Shown in pieces: positions 56,346 to 64,000 of a stretch of DNA of 64,000 bases (within the stretch, counting starts at the first letter, position 1; every line of letters begins with the position of its first letter). The DNA lies in the NCBI RefSeq assembly GCF_011050055.1, contig NZ_DRGM01000167.1, forward strand, positions 104,048-168,047. The letters are read 5' to 3'. This DNA comes from Pseudoalteromonas prydzensis (GTDB lineage: Bacteria > Pseudomonadota > Gammaproteobacteria > Enterobacterales > Alteromonadaceae). A program made the translations under genes and the position numbers. Under the pieces are notes generated by a model. That model ran no database searches, was not told where the DNA came from, and saw only the letters and a list, made by a program, of their open reading frames with translations.

Positions 56346-58080
56346 GTGATTGCTCCTGTTTAGACGCTAGTTGCGCTTTGATAACACTTAAATCTGATAC
56401 TTCGTCGATCCACCCTTGCGGTGCCGGATGTTCACTGAGTAACCAAGGTTTTTGCGCTAACTTGGCTTTTGCTTTACTTGCTGGGTTATTGATTAAAATT
56501 GCAATGTCGGCTTCATCAAGCATCGCCATATCGTTTTGACTATCTCCCAATGCAATGGTGGTAAACGAATAGCGATAATGCTGTTTAAATTGATTAAGTA
56601 ACCAATTTTGAGCTATGCCTTTATTAGTTCCACGGTTAAGGTGGATAAAGCGCCCGCCAATCAAAACTTCATACCCGAGTGGCTTTATTACGGCTAAAAA
56701 ATCCACTAATTGCTGCTCTGTCCCTTGCCAGAACAATGGATCAGAATATTCACGAATGCGCGCAAGTTCACTTTGCTCAACACTCAAGCCGGTGATTTGA
56801 CTCACTTCTTGCGCAGATAACTGACTAAACAAACGATAATAAGCACTAAACTCGTGAGCGTGCGTTTGTAGCTCGTGCTGTAATTGTTTGCTGCTAGGTG
56901 ATAATGCATAACGCCAATGCTCATCAAGTTCGTCACAGCCTATTGGTTTGAGATCAAAATAGAATTTAGGAATGTAAACTGCGGCGCCGTTTTCGATAAT
57001 AAAAGGTTGCTTATGCCCTAATGATTTTTGTAATGCGTTTACCTCTGCAAAAGTTTTACTGGTATTAAACACCACAGTGATACCTGCGGCAGTTAATTCA
57101 GTTAAAAAAGGTTTAATTTCATCACAGTGGTAATCATTATGATCCAGTAATGTACCGTCTAAATCGGTAAAAATAAGTGGCATCGAGGTATCATCGGCGC
57201 GTAACTTCATCGACGCAATATCACGTGATTTATCTAACGTCAGTAATGCATCAGCATGCTTTGCTAATTGGCTTAAATTTTCTCGGGTAATACGTTCAAA
57301 GTGAGAGATAAAGCGCACTAATTGTGTCTCGTCAAAGGTGCCTTTGCCCGCTCCTTTTTTATTGAGCAACTTTTGTTCTTGCTCTAACCGCCAGCCATAG
57401 ACATCCGCAAACGATGGTGCTTGTAGCATCACAGTGTAATCAATCATGGCAAATACATCTTGATACTCATTGGCTAAACAACTGTTCACACAACGTCGCC
57501 AAATCCCTTCTAAGTCTTCATGTTCCTCTAATTGATTAACGGGCTGATGCAATTGATACGGCTGCTGAGCTTCGCTACCAACACACCAACCTTCAAAAAT
57601 AATGATATCCATAGCTTGCTCGGTGACCGGCCATAATGATTTTTCAATCGGATCATCTGTTTGCTTATCAAATTGAGGCAGCGAAACGCCTACTTTACCT
57701 TGTAACAATTCGCTGAAAGTGCGCTTCATTAAGGTGGTATCGTGAGTACCTGGCACACCTCGCGTTGCAAATAAAGGATGAACATCTTGTGCCAGCTGTA
57801 AGCGGTGGTCGCGGCTGTGATAAAAATCATCAATCGATATCGCAATGCTGTTTAATCTAGTATTACAATTAAACCAGGTAACTAAAAAGTCAGCTAAGGT
57901 TGATTTTCCCGAGCCTTGACACCCATTTATGGCCACCAGCATAGGTCGCCCAGTTGGTTTCAAACGAAGAATATCTTCTGCTAACGGAGCAAAATACTGC
58001 TCGCTTAAATATTGATATTTAAGCGGTAGCTGATGCTTCGCTAAAAACGGGGTAATATCCACAATATTGGCCTCTTGCAT
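56338..58080 (-). CDS. Fusion: D-glycerate 3-kinase + glucosyl-3-phosphoglycerate phosphatase-like HAD
   Basis: 580 residues in two parts. Residues 1 to about 290 are a P-loop D-glycerate 3-kinase: Walker A INGCQGSGKST near 52-61, SIDDFYHSRDHR, GVPGTHDTTLM. Residues about 300-575 are a HAD-IIB phosphatase of the mannosyl/glucosyl-3-phosphoglycerate type: FTDLDGTLLDH near 307, NTSKTFAEV, FIIENGAA, NKGIAQNWLL and GDSQNDMAMLDEAD near 511. The fusion would make 3-phosphoglycerate for GpgS and then remove the phosphate from its product, joining first and last steps of one short pathway. Confidence 0.88.
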   Translation of the reverse strand: MQEANIVDITPFLAKHQLPLKYQYLSEQYFAPLAEDILRLKPTGRPMLVAINGCQGSGKSTLADFLVTWFNCNTRLNSIAISIDDFYHSRDHRLQLAQDVHPLFATRGVPGTHDTTLMKRTFSELLQGKVGVSLPQFDKQTDDPIEKSLWPVTEQAMDIIIFEGWCVGSEAQQPYQLHQPVNQLEEHEDLEGIWRRCVNSCLANEYQDVFAMIDYTVMLQAPSFADVYGWRLEQEQKLLNKKGAGKGTFDETQLVRFISHFERITRENLSQLAKHADALLTLDKSRDIASMKLRADDTSMPLIFTDLDGTLLDHNDYHCDEIKPFLTELTAAGITVVFNTSKTFAEVNALQKSLGHKQPFIIENGAAVYIPKFYFDLKPIGCDELDEHWRYALSPSSKQLQHELQTHAHEFSAYYRLFSQLSAQEVSQITGLSVEQSELARIREYSDPLFWQGTEQQLVDFLAVIKPLGYEVLIGGRFIHLNRGTNKGIAQNWLLNQFKQHYRYSFTTIALGDSQNDMAMLDEADIAILINNPASKAKAKLAQKPWLLSEHPAPQGWIDEVSDLSVIKAQLASKQEQSHG

Positions 58081-58169
58081 AATCGCTCCTGATCAGTATG
58101 ACACTGTTAACAGGATAAATGCAGTTAGTAGACCACTATTTAAATACCTTTACTTTTAATGAGTTAAAA

Positions 58170-58194
58170 AATAGCGCATTTAAAATGCGCTATT
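58170..58194 (-). terminator. Terminator of the upp-uraA operon
   Basis: 11-base stem AATAGCGCATT / AATGCGCTATT with a 3-base loop; on the minus strand it is followed by TTTTTT. Confidence 0.88.
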
Positions 58195-58226
58195 ATGGTG
58201 CAACGTAATTGCTATTTGAGCAGTTA

Positions 58227-59459
58227 TTACGCAGGCTTTTCAGCCTTTGGTAACACTAAATTAAGCACAATACCCAAAATCGCACATAAACTAACACCTT
58301 GCAGGCTAAATTCACTGCCGCCGATGTGCATACCGCCAATGCCACACACCAAAATTAGCGCGACAATGGTTAAATTACGTGGTGCGGTTAGGTCTTCACC
58401 CGATTTAACCAGCGAATTTAAACCAACCACCGCAATTGAGCCAAACAGTAAGATCATGATCCCACCCATTACAGGCACAGGGATGGTTTGTAAACCAGCG
58501 CCCATTTTAGCTACAAATGCTAAAATGATGGCGATTATAGCCGTCCACATCATCACTTTTGGATTAAAATTGCGAGTTAACATCACCGCTCCAGTCACTT
58601 CTGAATAGGTGGTATTAGGCGGGCCGCCAAAAATTGATGCCGCCGTAGTGGCTAGACCATCACCAAACAATGTGCGGTGTAAACCGGGTTTTTTAAGGTA
58701 ATCTTTATTGGTTACTTGGCTAATTGCCATCATATCACCAATATGTTCAATAGCAGGTGCAATAGCAACAGGCACCATAAACAGTACCGCCTGCCATTTA
58801 AATTCTGGCCACGTAAATGCAGGCATTGCCAACCACTGGGCATTCGTTACGGCATCAAACTGGACTATACCCATCACTAAAGACAAGCTATACCCTGCTA
58901 CAACGCCAGCTAATATAGGAATTAGTTTAAATACGCCCTTGCCCCACACCGCAAATATCAAAGTAACTAAAAGCGAAAATGCCGCCACCCAAATTGCTTG
59001 TTCATAGGGAATAAGTTGTATTGCACCATCGCCACTTTTACCCATTGCCATATTCACTGCAACTGGCGCAAGCGCTAAACCAATTACCATGATCACAGGG
59101 CCTACTACAACCGGCGGTAAAATTTTATGCAGGGCAGCAACGCCTTTTAATTTAACTAAAATACTGAGCAACATATACGCACCACCGGCGGCCATTAAGC
59201 CGCCCATGGTGGCAGGCACACCCCACATTTGTACACAGGCAATAATAGGCGCGATGAATGCAAATGAAGATGCTAAAAAGATCGGCACTTGGCCTTTGGT
59301 GACAACATGAAATAGCAAGGTGCCAATACCAGCGGTAAATAACGCGACATTGGGATCTAAACCAGTAAGCAGTGGCACCAACACCAAGGCGCCAAATGCC
59401 ACAAACAGCATTTGCGCCCCAGTTAGCATTGTTTTGATTGAGAAGGTCGATTTATCCAC
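58227..59459 (-). CDS. uraA: Uracil permease
   Basis: 410 residues, about 14 membrane segments, NCS2 family. VFLASSFAFIAP-type signature (IFLASSFAFIAPII), GVVAGYSLSLVMGIV, APAIEHIGDMMAISQ with the conserved Glu, FGGPPNTTYSEVTGAVMLTR. Proton-driven uracil uptake. Starts two bases after the upp stop; same operon. Confidence 0.95.
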   Translation of the reverse strand: MDKSTFSIKTMLTGAQMLFVAFGALVLVPLLTGLDPNVALFTAGIGTLLFHVVTKGQVPIFLASSFAFIAPIIACVQMWGVPATMGGLMAAGGAYMLLSILVKLKGVAALHKILPPVVVGPVIMVIGLALAPVAVNMAMGKSGDGAIQLIPYEQAIWVAAFSLLVTLIFAVWGKGVFKLIPILAGVVAGYSLSLVMGIVQFDAVTNAQWLAMPAFTWPEFKWQAVLFMVPVAIAPAIEHIGDMMAISQVTNKDYLKKPGLHRTLFGDGLATTAASIFGGPPNTTYSEVTGAVMLTRNFNPKVMMWTAIIAIILAFVAKMGAGLQTIPVPVMGGIMILLFGSIAVVGLNSLVKSGEDLTAPRNLTIVALILVCGIGGMHIGGSEFSLQGVSLCAILGIVLNLVLPKAEKPA

Positions 59460-59461
59460 GT

Positions 59462-60091
59462 TTACACAGTGCCAAAAATTTTATCGCCTGCATCACCAAG
59501 GCCAGGAATAATATAGCCTTTTTCATTTAAGTGGCTGTCTAATGAGGCGGTAAAAATTTCCACATCAGGGTGAGCTGCCAGGGTTTTTTCAACTCCTTCA
59601 GGAGCCGCGACTAATACAATCACTTTAATTTCTTTACAGCCCGCTTTCTTTAGCATGTCGATAGTGGCAATCATCGAGCCACCTGTTGCTAGCATAGGAT
59701 CGATGACTAAGCTTAAACGTTCATCTATTTTGCCTACTAGCTTTTCAAAATATGGAATTGGCTCTAAGGTTTCTTCGTTGCGCTGCAAACCAACCACACT
59801 GACTTTAGCCGCCGGTAATAACTGCATAACGCCATCCATCATGCCAAGGCCAGCACGAAGAATTGGCACTACGGTAATCTTTTTGCCTTTAATATGCTCT
59901 ACGTCTAATGGATTACCATCCCAACTGGTGATTTGTACTTTTTCAAGTGGCAGGTTTTTAGTCGCTTCATAGGTTAATAAAGTACCGACTTCAGAAGAAA
60001 GTTCACGAAAGCTTTTGGTACTGATCCCATGCGCACGCATAAGGCCTAATTTGTGTTGCACAAGGGGATGATTAATTACATGGATTGTCAT
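59462..60091 (-). CDS. upp: Uracil phosphoribosyltransferase
   Basis: 209 residues. [51 protein letters not shown] loop [21 protein letters not shown], and [19 protein letters not shown]. Makes UMP from uracil and PRPP, salvage enzyme co-transcribed with uraA. Confidence 0.97.
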   Translation of the reverse strand: MTIHVINHPLVQHKLGLMRAHGISTKSFRELSSEVGTLLTYEATKNLPLEKVQITSWDGNPLDVEHIKGKKITVVPILRAGLGMMDGVMQLLPAAKVSVVGLQRNEETLEPIPYFEKLVGKIDERLSLVIDPMLATGGSMIATIDMLKKAGCKEIKVIVLVAAPEGVEKTLAAHPDVEIFTASLDSHLNEKGYIIPGLGDAGDKIFGTV

Positions 60092-60373
60092 AATAGTGCC
60101 TAAAAGAAAAATAAATTGCGCTTATTTTAGCTTAAAAAATTCCATCAGACTGCAAAAAAGCATGATCCGTGCAATAAAAGTCTTATTTAATTATGCAAAC
60201 ACAAGGTCTTTATCTCATTTAGCGCAATAATTGTTATATTTTAAAGTAACGACACGACGCTAATCGATTAGCAAACAACTTTGATAACTATGTACGCCTT
60301 CCACCATCGCTGGCAGGCGTGCATGCTACGCGCATTACAACATGCTTTTAGCGTAGCAATAGCTGAACACTGA

Positions 60374-61345
60374 TCACTGCTGTAAAATTTGCTCCATCAC
60401 CCAGCTGGTATGTGTCGCTGAATGACCTGTTGACGGATGTGCCGCATTTTCACGTAATGACGACGCCATATTTTGCACATGATATTGCTGAATATGAGGC
60501 GGGTTTTCTATGTTGTACTGGACTTCGCCTTTATCGCTAATAACCGTAATGGCTTGTTCGTCAAACACACTAAAGCTGATCTCGCCCTTCTCACCATACA
60601 CACTAACTACATCAAATCGTGAAAAACCACCAAAATTCCAGCTGCCAGAGCCAGTAATGCCATTTTTATGTTGCCAACACGCAGTGATTGCATCAAAAGC
60701 GCCATATAAATTTTGCTGGTTTGTTGCCAGCCCTTTTACTTGTTCATAATCACCAAATAGATAACCGAATAAATCCAGGCCATGGCTGGCTAAATCATCA
60801 AAATAGCCCCCTGGAGCAATGATTTTATCGGTACGCCAATTGTACTCACCTGATCTATCTTGCTCGCTGGCCGCTTTACTCAAGTGCCAATTAACATGGC
60901 GTACTTGGCCGATTTCGCCAGCATCTATAAGACTCTTTATTTTATTAAAGCGCGGTAAAGAGCGACGATAATACGCCACATACAAAGGAATATTTTTACT
61001 ACTAAAAGCTTCAAGAATAACTTCACTTTGCGCCAATGTAGGCGCCAGTGGTTTTTCAATACAACACGGCTTGCCCGCAGCCGCCACTTTTAGCGCCAGT
61101 TCCAAGTGACTATCTGGGGGTGTGGCGATATACACAGCATCAATCTCAGAACTTGCGATCAATTCATCGACCGTTTTAAATACCATAGGCACGTTATGGC
61201 GTTTTGCGTAATCCTCAGCAAGTGCGATATCTCGTCGAGTAACGCCTTGTAGCACAAAGCCTTCTGTGTGTTGATACGCAGGGCCACTTTTCACTTCAGT
61301 GACCGCACCACAACCAATCATTCCCCAACGAACCTGTTTCGTCAT
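60374..61345 (-). CDS. Gfo/Idh/MocA-family oxidoreductase
   Basis: 323 residues. N-terminal Rossmann WGMIGCGAVTEVKSGPAY, AVYIATPPDSHLELAL, the family EKPLAPTLAQSEVIL with Lys near 98, and substrate domain APGGYFDDLASHGLDLFGYLFGDY. NAD(P)-dependent oxidation of an unknown sugar or cyclitol. Overlaps the upstream kinase-like gene by four bases. Confidence 0.9.
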   Translation of the reverse strand: MTKQVRWGMIGCGAVTEVKSGPAYQHTEGFVLQGVTRRDIALAEDYAKRHNVPMVFKTVDELIASSEIDAVYIATPPDSHLELALKVAAAGKPCCIEKPLAPTLAQSEVILEAFSSKNIPLYVAYYRRSLPRFNKIKSLIDAGEIGQVRHVNWHLSKAASEQDRSGEYNWRTDKIIAPGGYFDDLASHGLDLFGYLFGDYEQVKGLATNQQNLYGAFDAITACWQHKNGITGSGSWNFGGFSRFDVVSVYGEKGEISFSVFDEQAITVISDKGEVQYNIENPPHIQQYHVQNMASSLRENAAHPSTGHSATHTSWVMEQILQQ

Positions 61346-62307
61346 TTCGCTTTGCTCCCAAAGTCTGTTATTTGCATCGTGTTAAAGTGTTTGCGCATAT
61401 AGCTATTAATTTTTACGTGCTCAGGGCTCCAGCCCATTAAAAATCGGTAAAAGTCAGCCCATGCAAGCGGCCATAATTTTTGCCATTCGTTAATCACAGC
61501 GGCCGTATATTCACTGTTGCCAAACGTCTGCATCGCATTGCTAAAGTGCTGAAAATAGTCAGCCAAATAATCATCTGCCGTATCCTCTAGCTGCTGTTCA
61601 TTTAAACAGCTACCCAAAAAGTACATCACATCAACAACACCAATGCCAGCACCAACATATTGAAAGTCATAACCTAAAACTTCCATAGTCGCACTATTAA
61701 CAGCGAAGTTCGCGAGCTTGGCATCGCCATGGATCAATGTTTGATACTGACAAGCGCGCAGCGTTTTATCTATATTGTAAGCGTGGTGTTTAATTGCACT
61801 GTCGGCCATTTTTTCATATTCATCTGGCCGAGTCGCTAAATGCCAGTAACTCCCCTGCAGCCAAAGGCCATCAGCTTTAACTTGAAAATGAAAGGCATGA
61901 AAATACCCAAGCCACCTTATAATAGCGACAACATGTGCATGATTTGCTTGCGCATTAGTAAAGCCATAAGCTGCAAAATCAGCAAATACTAACACCTTTT
62001 GCTGTTGATGCTCTAAGGTATTATAACAACTTAACGCACGCGCTTGTGCTGGTAAGTTCGAGGCATACTGCTGATACCAATGAAACTCCACTTCATAAGA
62101 ATGCCGCTTGCGGTTAATGGCAAACTCACTTTGAGTGATCCGAGGATGATTAATATGATCGGGCACACTAATCGCTTTGATCACACAGGCTTTACCATCT
62201 AAACAGCAACGCACTATTTCACCACAGCCGCTCCATAAAGCAGTGATTGTTTCAGTGATTTTAATATTTTTATAATGAAGGCTAATTAAAGGCAGATAAA
62301 AAGACAT
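61342..62307 (-). CDS. APH-like phosphotransferase (kinase fold)
   Basis: 321 residues from the ATG at 62307 (TTG and GTG lie just upstream). Catalytic loop TLIHGDAKLANFAV and metal-binding DFQYVGAGIGVVDVMYFLG, as in aminoglycoside/choline/ecdysteroid kinase-like families. Paired with an oxidoreductase, so perhaps a small-molecule kinase; substrate unknown. Confidence 0.82.
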   Translation of the reverse strand: MSFYLPLISLHYKNIKITETITALWSGCGEIVRCCLDGKACVIKAISVPDHINHPRITQSEFAINRKRHSYEVEFHWYQQYASNLPAQARALSCYNTLEHQQQKVLVFADFAAYGFTNAQANHAHVVAIIRWLGYFHAFHFQVKADGLWLQGSYWHLATRPDEYEKMADSAIKHHAYNIDKTLRACQYQTLIHGDAKLANFAVNSATMEVLGYDFQYVGAGIGVVDVMYFLGSCLNEQQLEDTADDYLADYFQHFSNAMQTFGNSEYTAAVINEWQKLWPLAWADFYRFLMGWSPEHVKINSYMRKHFNTMQITDFGSKAK

Positions 62308-62544
62308 ACACACCAACGTTTACGCAACTAGTGCGTAGTATGGCATAGACAGTAGTGGATTAAAGGACCTATGTTTTAAATATCTGATAGTTTAGCTATA
62401 ACACTGCTCAACTTTCCGAAGGTTTCTGACAAAGACAAGTTTTACTTTACCCTAATACCCACTAAATCAGTAAACTGGGCCACCTTACAACAGCACTAGC
62501 ATTCGAATAAAAAACTGTAGAAGGGTTCAAAATAACCAGCGCCA

Positions 62545-62739
62545 CTACAAAAGTGGCACTAACATAAATTGCACAGCCTGCTGACAGAAAGTGCGCAGTT
62601 CTACTGGGGTTTGTTGCGCACTAAAAGCTTTTTGTACGGTAATAAACAGGAAAAAGGCAAGACGCGGCGCAATCCATTTACGTTCTAGGTGTGGTTGGCC
62701 GGACGACGAAGTTGATGTGGAACTGTGATAATGGGTGAC
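62545..62739 (-). pseudogene. 64-codon open frame without start, possible remnant
   Basis: Minus strand reads HSSTSTSSSGQPHLERKWIAPRLA, then FFLFITVQKAFSAQQTPVELRTFCQQAVQFMLVPLL and TAG. Protein-like composition, opened by a stop at 62742-62740 rather than a start codon. May be the tail of a lost gene next to the toxin locus. Not recognised. Confidence 0.35.
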
Positions 62740-62765
62740 TCAGGATCCCGCAGGAATCCTGAGTC
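62737..62765. repeat. Hairpin after the Imm26 gene
   Basis: Perfect 10-base arms GACTCAGGAT / ATCCTGAGTC with a 9-base loop, nine bases beyond the immunity stop. Lacks a T run on either side, so perhaps a mobile-element or stability hairpin rather than a strong terminator. Confidence 0.55.
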
Positions 62766-62774
62766 TGATGGGGT

Positions 62775-63245
62775 TTAATCTGGGGCAAGCTCCAAGCCTA
62801 TAGCTTCACTAACTTTATCATCTATTGTTCTGTAGCTATCCAAGCCATATATCCCGTGAGGTTCATATACACTTTCCAATTGGCGACCTTTATCGTCAAA
62901 ATATTTCTTAAATAAAACATCATAGAAGCAATGAACCTGTAATAAGTCATCATTTGATAGAGTTTTATTTTCAACATTATTAAAATAGCCTTTTTTCCAA
63001 GGCAGTTCATTTGTTGCAATTGGGGCCAATAATATGTCAGAAGTTATTAACTCTGGAACCTCGTCATTAGTTTCAGTTTGTACTTTATATATATATATTA
63101 GTACACAATTATCAAAGCCACCAACGCTAGCTGTTAAGCTGACAACTCGCCCCCAATGATATTTATCATCTAATATTTGAAATGAAAAAATGTCTCCAAG
63201 CGCTGGCTTTTGCTTGTTTTTTTTCAATCTTTTCATATTTGTCAT
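62775..63245 (-). CDS. Imm26-family immunity protein
   Basis: 156 residues. KPALGDIFSFQILDDKYHWGRVVSLTASVGGFDNCVLIYIYK, then IATNELPWKKGYFNNVEN and IYGLDSYRTIDD resemble Imm26 proteins. ATG directly follows the toxin stop codon, the usual layout of toxin-immunity pairs. Protects the producer from the adjacent nuclease-like toxin; specificity inferred from position. Confidence 0.82.
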   Translation of the reverse strand: MTNMKRLKKNKQKPALGDIFSFQILDDKYHWGRVVSLTASVGGFDNCVLIYIYKVQTETNDEVPELITSDILLAPIATNELPWKKGYFNNVENKTLSNDDLLQVHCFYDVLFKKYFDDKGRQLESVYEPHGIYGLDSYRTIDDKVSEAIGLELAPD

Positions 63246-64000
63246 TTATAACCCCATACCTTTAAGGAAATCATTACCCCATTTTACTGCGTCGTTATAA
63301 ATGGGGCGCTTAGGACTGATGCTATTTATTTTATTGAAGTATTGAGGGTTGCGCAAAATTAAGGCTTGCTCGACCGCTCTAGCTTGGTTTCTGGTTAAAG
63401 AATATGTAGTTACCTGACGCAAAGTAAACTTAGGGCCATGACTTAAACCGTGCTGAGCTTGTCTTATGTTTATAGCTTGACGGGTAATACCGACGTAGAC
63501 ATCTTTGCTACCTTTGATACCAAGGTATACGCTCGTATTCTTAGGTCCTTTGCCCAGCCACCTCGCAGCCAAAGAACCTGCAAGCCTAACGCCCTTACCC
63601 CCCCTGCTTCTAGTAACGGAAGTTGTGGAGCATTAGGGTCACCAAATGCTCCATAAAATAACTTATCACCCCAAGTTCTGTCTGCTATGACCTTATCGTA
63701 AATACTACTGAGGTAATTATAATCAGCAAACATTCTCTCTGTTCCACCTTCACCAGAGTAGTCTTGTCCCCAAAGAACATTGAAGTTAGTACCTTTTAAT
63801 TCCTCAGGCGAAAAATCATCAAGTGGACTTTCAGTTGTACGAGTTACATTGTTCCCATCTACATTTACATTAGGGTGCTTTGAAGTACTTGATGGTGCGC
63901 CTATATCCGCTGTTGCAGACATATTACCTATCTGAATATTAACCGTACCATTACCATTGCCTGTCATGGTGCCGACTTTCACATCGCGTTTTATGCGGGA
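63246..64000 (-). pseudogene. Polymorphic toxin C-terminal part with GIY-YIG-like tip, frameshifted (5' end outside window)
   Basis: Upstream frame runs from the window end down to 63470: VKVGTMTGNGNGTVNIQIGNM, later GDKLFYGAFGDPNAPQLPLLEAGG, then out-of-frame residues. Downstream frame (63246 to about 63600) reads GKGVRLAGSLAARWLGKG, VYLGIKGSKDVYVGITRQ, and ARAVEQALILRNPQYFNK, a GIY-YIG-like nuclease core with Glu. The two join only if a run of seven G is eight (or five). Could be a real break, a phase-variable tract or a base-call error. Immunity gene intact downstream. No Rhs core or PAAR domain is visible in the part present. Confidence 0.7.
63598..63604 (-). repeat. Run of seven G at the toxin frameshift
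   Basis: Seven C on the plus strand (G on the coding strand). Seven gives GGVRALGL and then stops at 63470; adding one gives GGGKGVRLAGSLAARWLGKG into the nuclease tip. The tract thus decides whether the toxin is complete. Confidence 0.85.

Larger units (their letters stand above)
62317..62774. other. 458-base intergenic region between kinase and immunity gene
   Basis: First 220 bases AT-rich with nothing recognised. 62545-62739 is a minus-strand open frame (separate entry). A long hairpin stands at 62737-62765. Confidence 0.6.

Noticed and set aside
58195..58608. 137-codon plus-strand open frame
   Set aside because: Antisense to uraA; residue make-up typical of a shadow frame.

Overview
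The window reads as chromosomal DNA from a marine gammaproteobacterium of the Alteromonadales, most likely Pseudoalteromonas. The basis is an AT-rich sequence, compact operons ending in strong hairpins, an ast arginine operon carrying a DUF1338 gene, a QEGLA-motif protein, an AbgT transporter and an Alteromonadales-style glycogen operon. This is inferred from gene content; no marker RNA is present. I saw no rRNA, tRNA, CRISPR array or intact insertion sequence.

Layout. 1-3794 (minus): glycogen/maltodextrin operon (CBM48 protein, malQ, glgB, the last running off the window). 4594-6539: membrane-anchored propeller-like protein convergent with a GGDEF diguanylate cyclase. 6751-12010: Lrp-type regulator divergent from astC-astA-astD-DUF1338 (arginine/ornithine succinyl pathway). 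12097-25000: housekeeping and envelope genes (QEGLA metallopeptidase-like protein, TlpA-like thioredoxin, AbgT transporter, secreted phosphatase, DUF5916 outer-membrane protein, FdxA, FAD dehydrogenase, RhlE helicase).

25380-41432 (minus) is a 19-gene aryl polyene (APE) pigment locus whose genes overlap or abut throughout. It has a chain-length-factor-like protein, two ketosynthases, a ketoreductase, two dehydratases, two ACPs, an AMP ligase, an ammonia lyase for an aryl starter, a thioesterase, acyl- and glycosyltransferases, a LolA-like carrier, an MMPL exporter, a DUF3261 lipoprotein and a flavoprotein with halogenase signatures. Its 3' edge abuts an N-terminally truncated MipA/OmpV gene.

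41540-53229 holds mixed accessory genes: a DapA-family aldolase, a Fur-boxed TonB receptor, a class-C-like serine hydrolase behind a perfect TACA-NN-TGTA operator, a sterol-desaturase/SRPBCC pair divergent from an AraC regulator, the zinc-independent ribosomal proteins L31B/L36B behind a Zur-like site, cytochrome b562 and a periplasmic sugar-binding protein. 53290-58080 (minus) is a compact glucosylglycerate (compatible solute) module: a glycerate kinase fused to a glucosyl-3-phosphoglycerate phosphatase-like HAD domain, a GpgS-type synthase and a GH13_18 phosphorylase. Together they make an apparently complete build-and-recycle loop. 58227-60091 is upp-uraA. 60374-62307 is a Gfo/Idh oxidoreductase with an APH-like kinase.

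The last 1.5 kb holds the end of a polymorphic toxin with a GIY-YIG-like nuclease tip and its Imm26-type immunity gene. The toxin frame is broken at a run of seven G, so the tip is out of frame with the upstream part. Most notable overall are the halogenase-like enzyme and ammonia lyase in the APE locus, the kinase-phosphatase fusion, and the homopolymer frameshift in the toxin.
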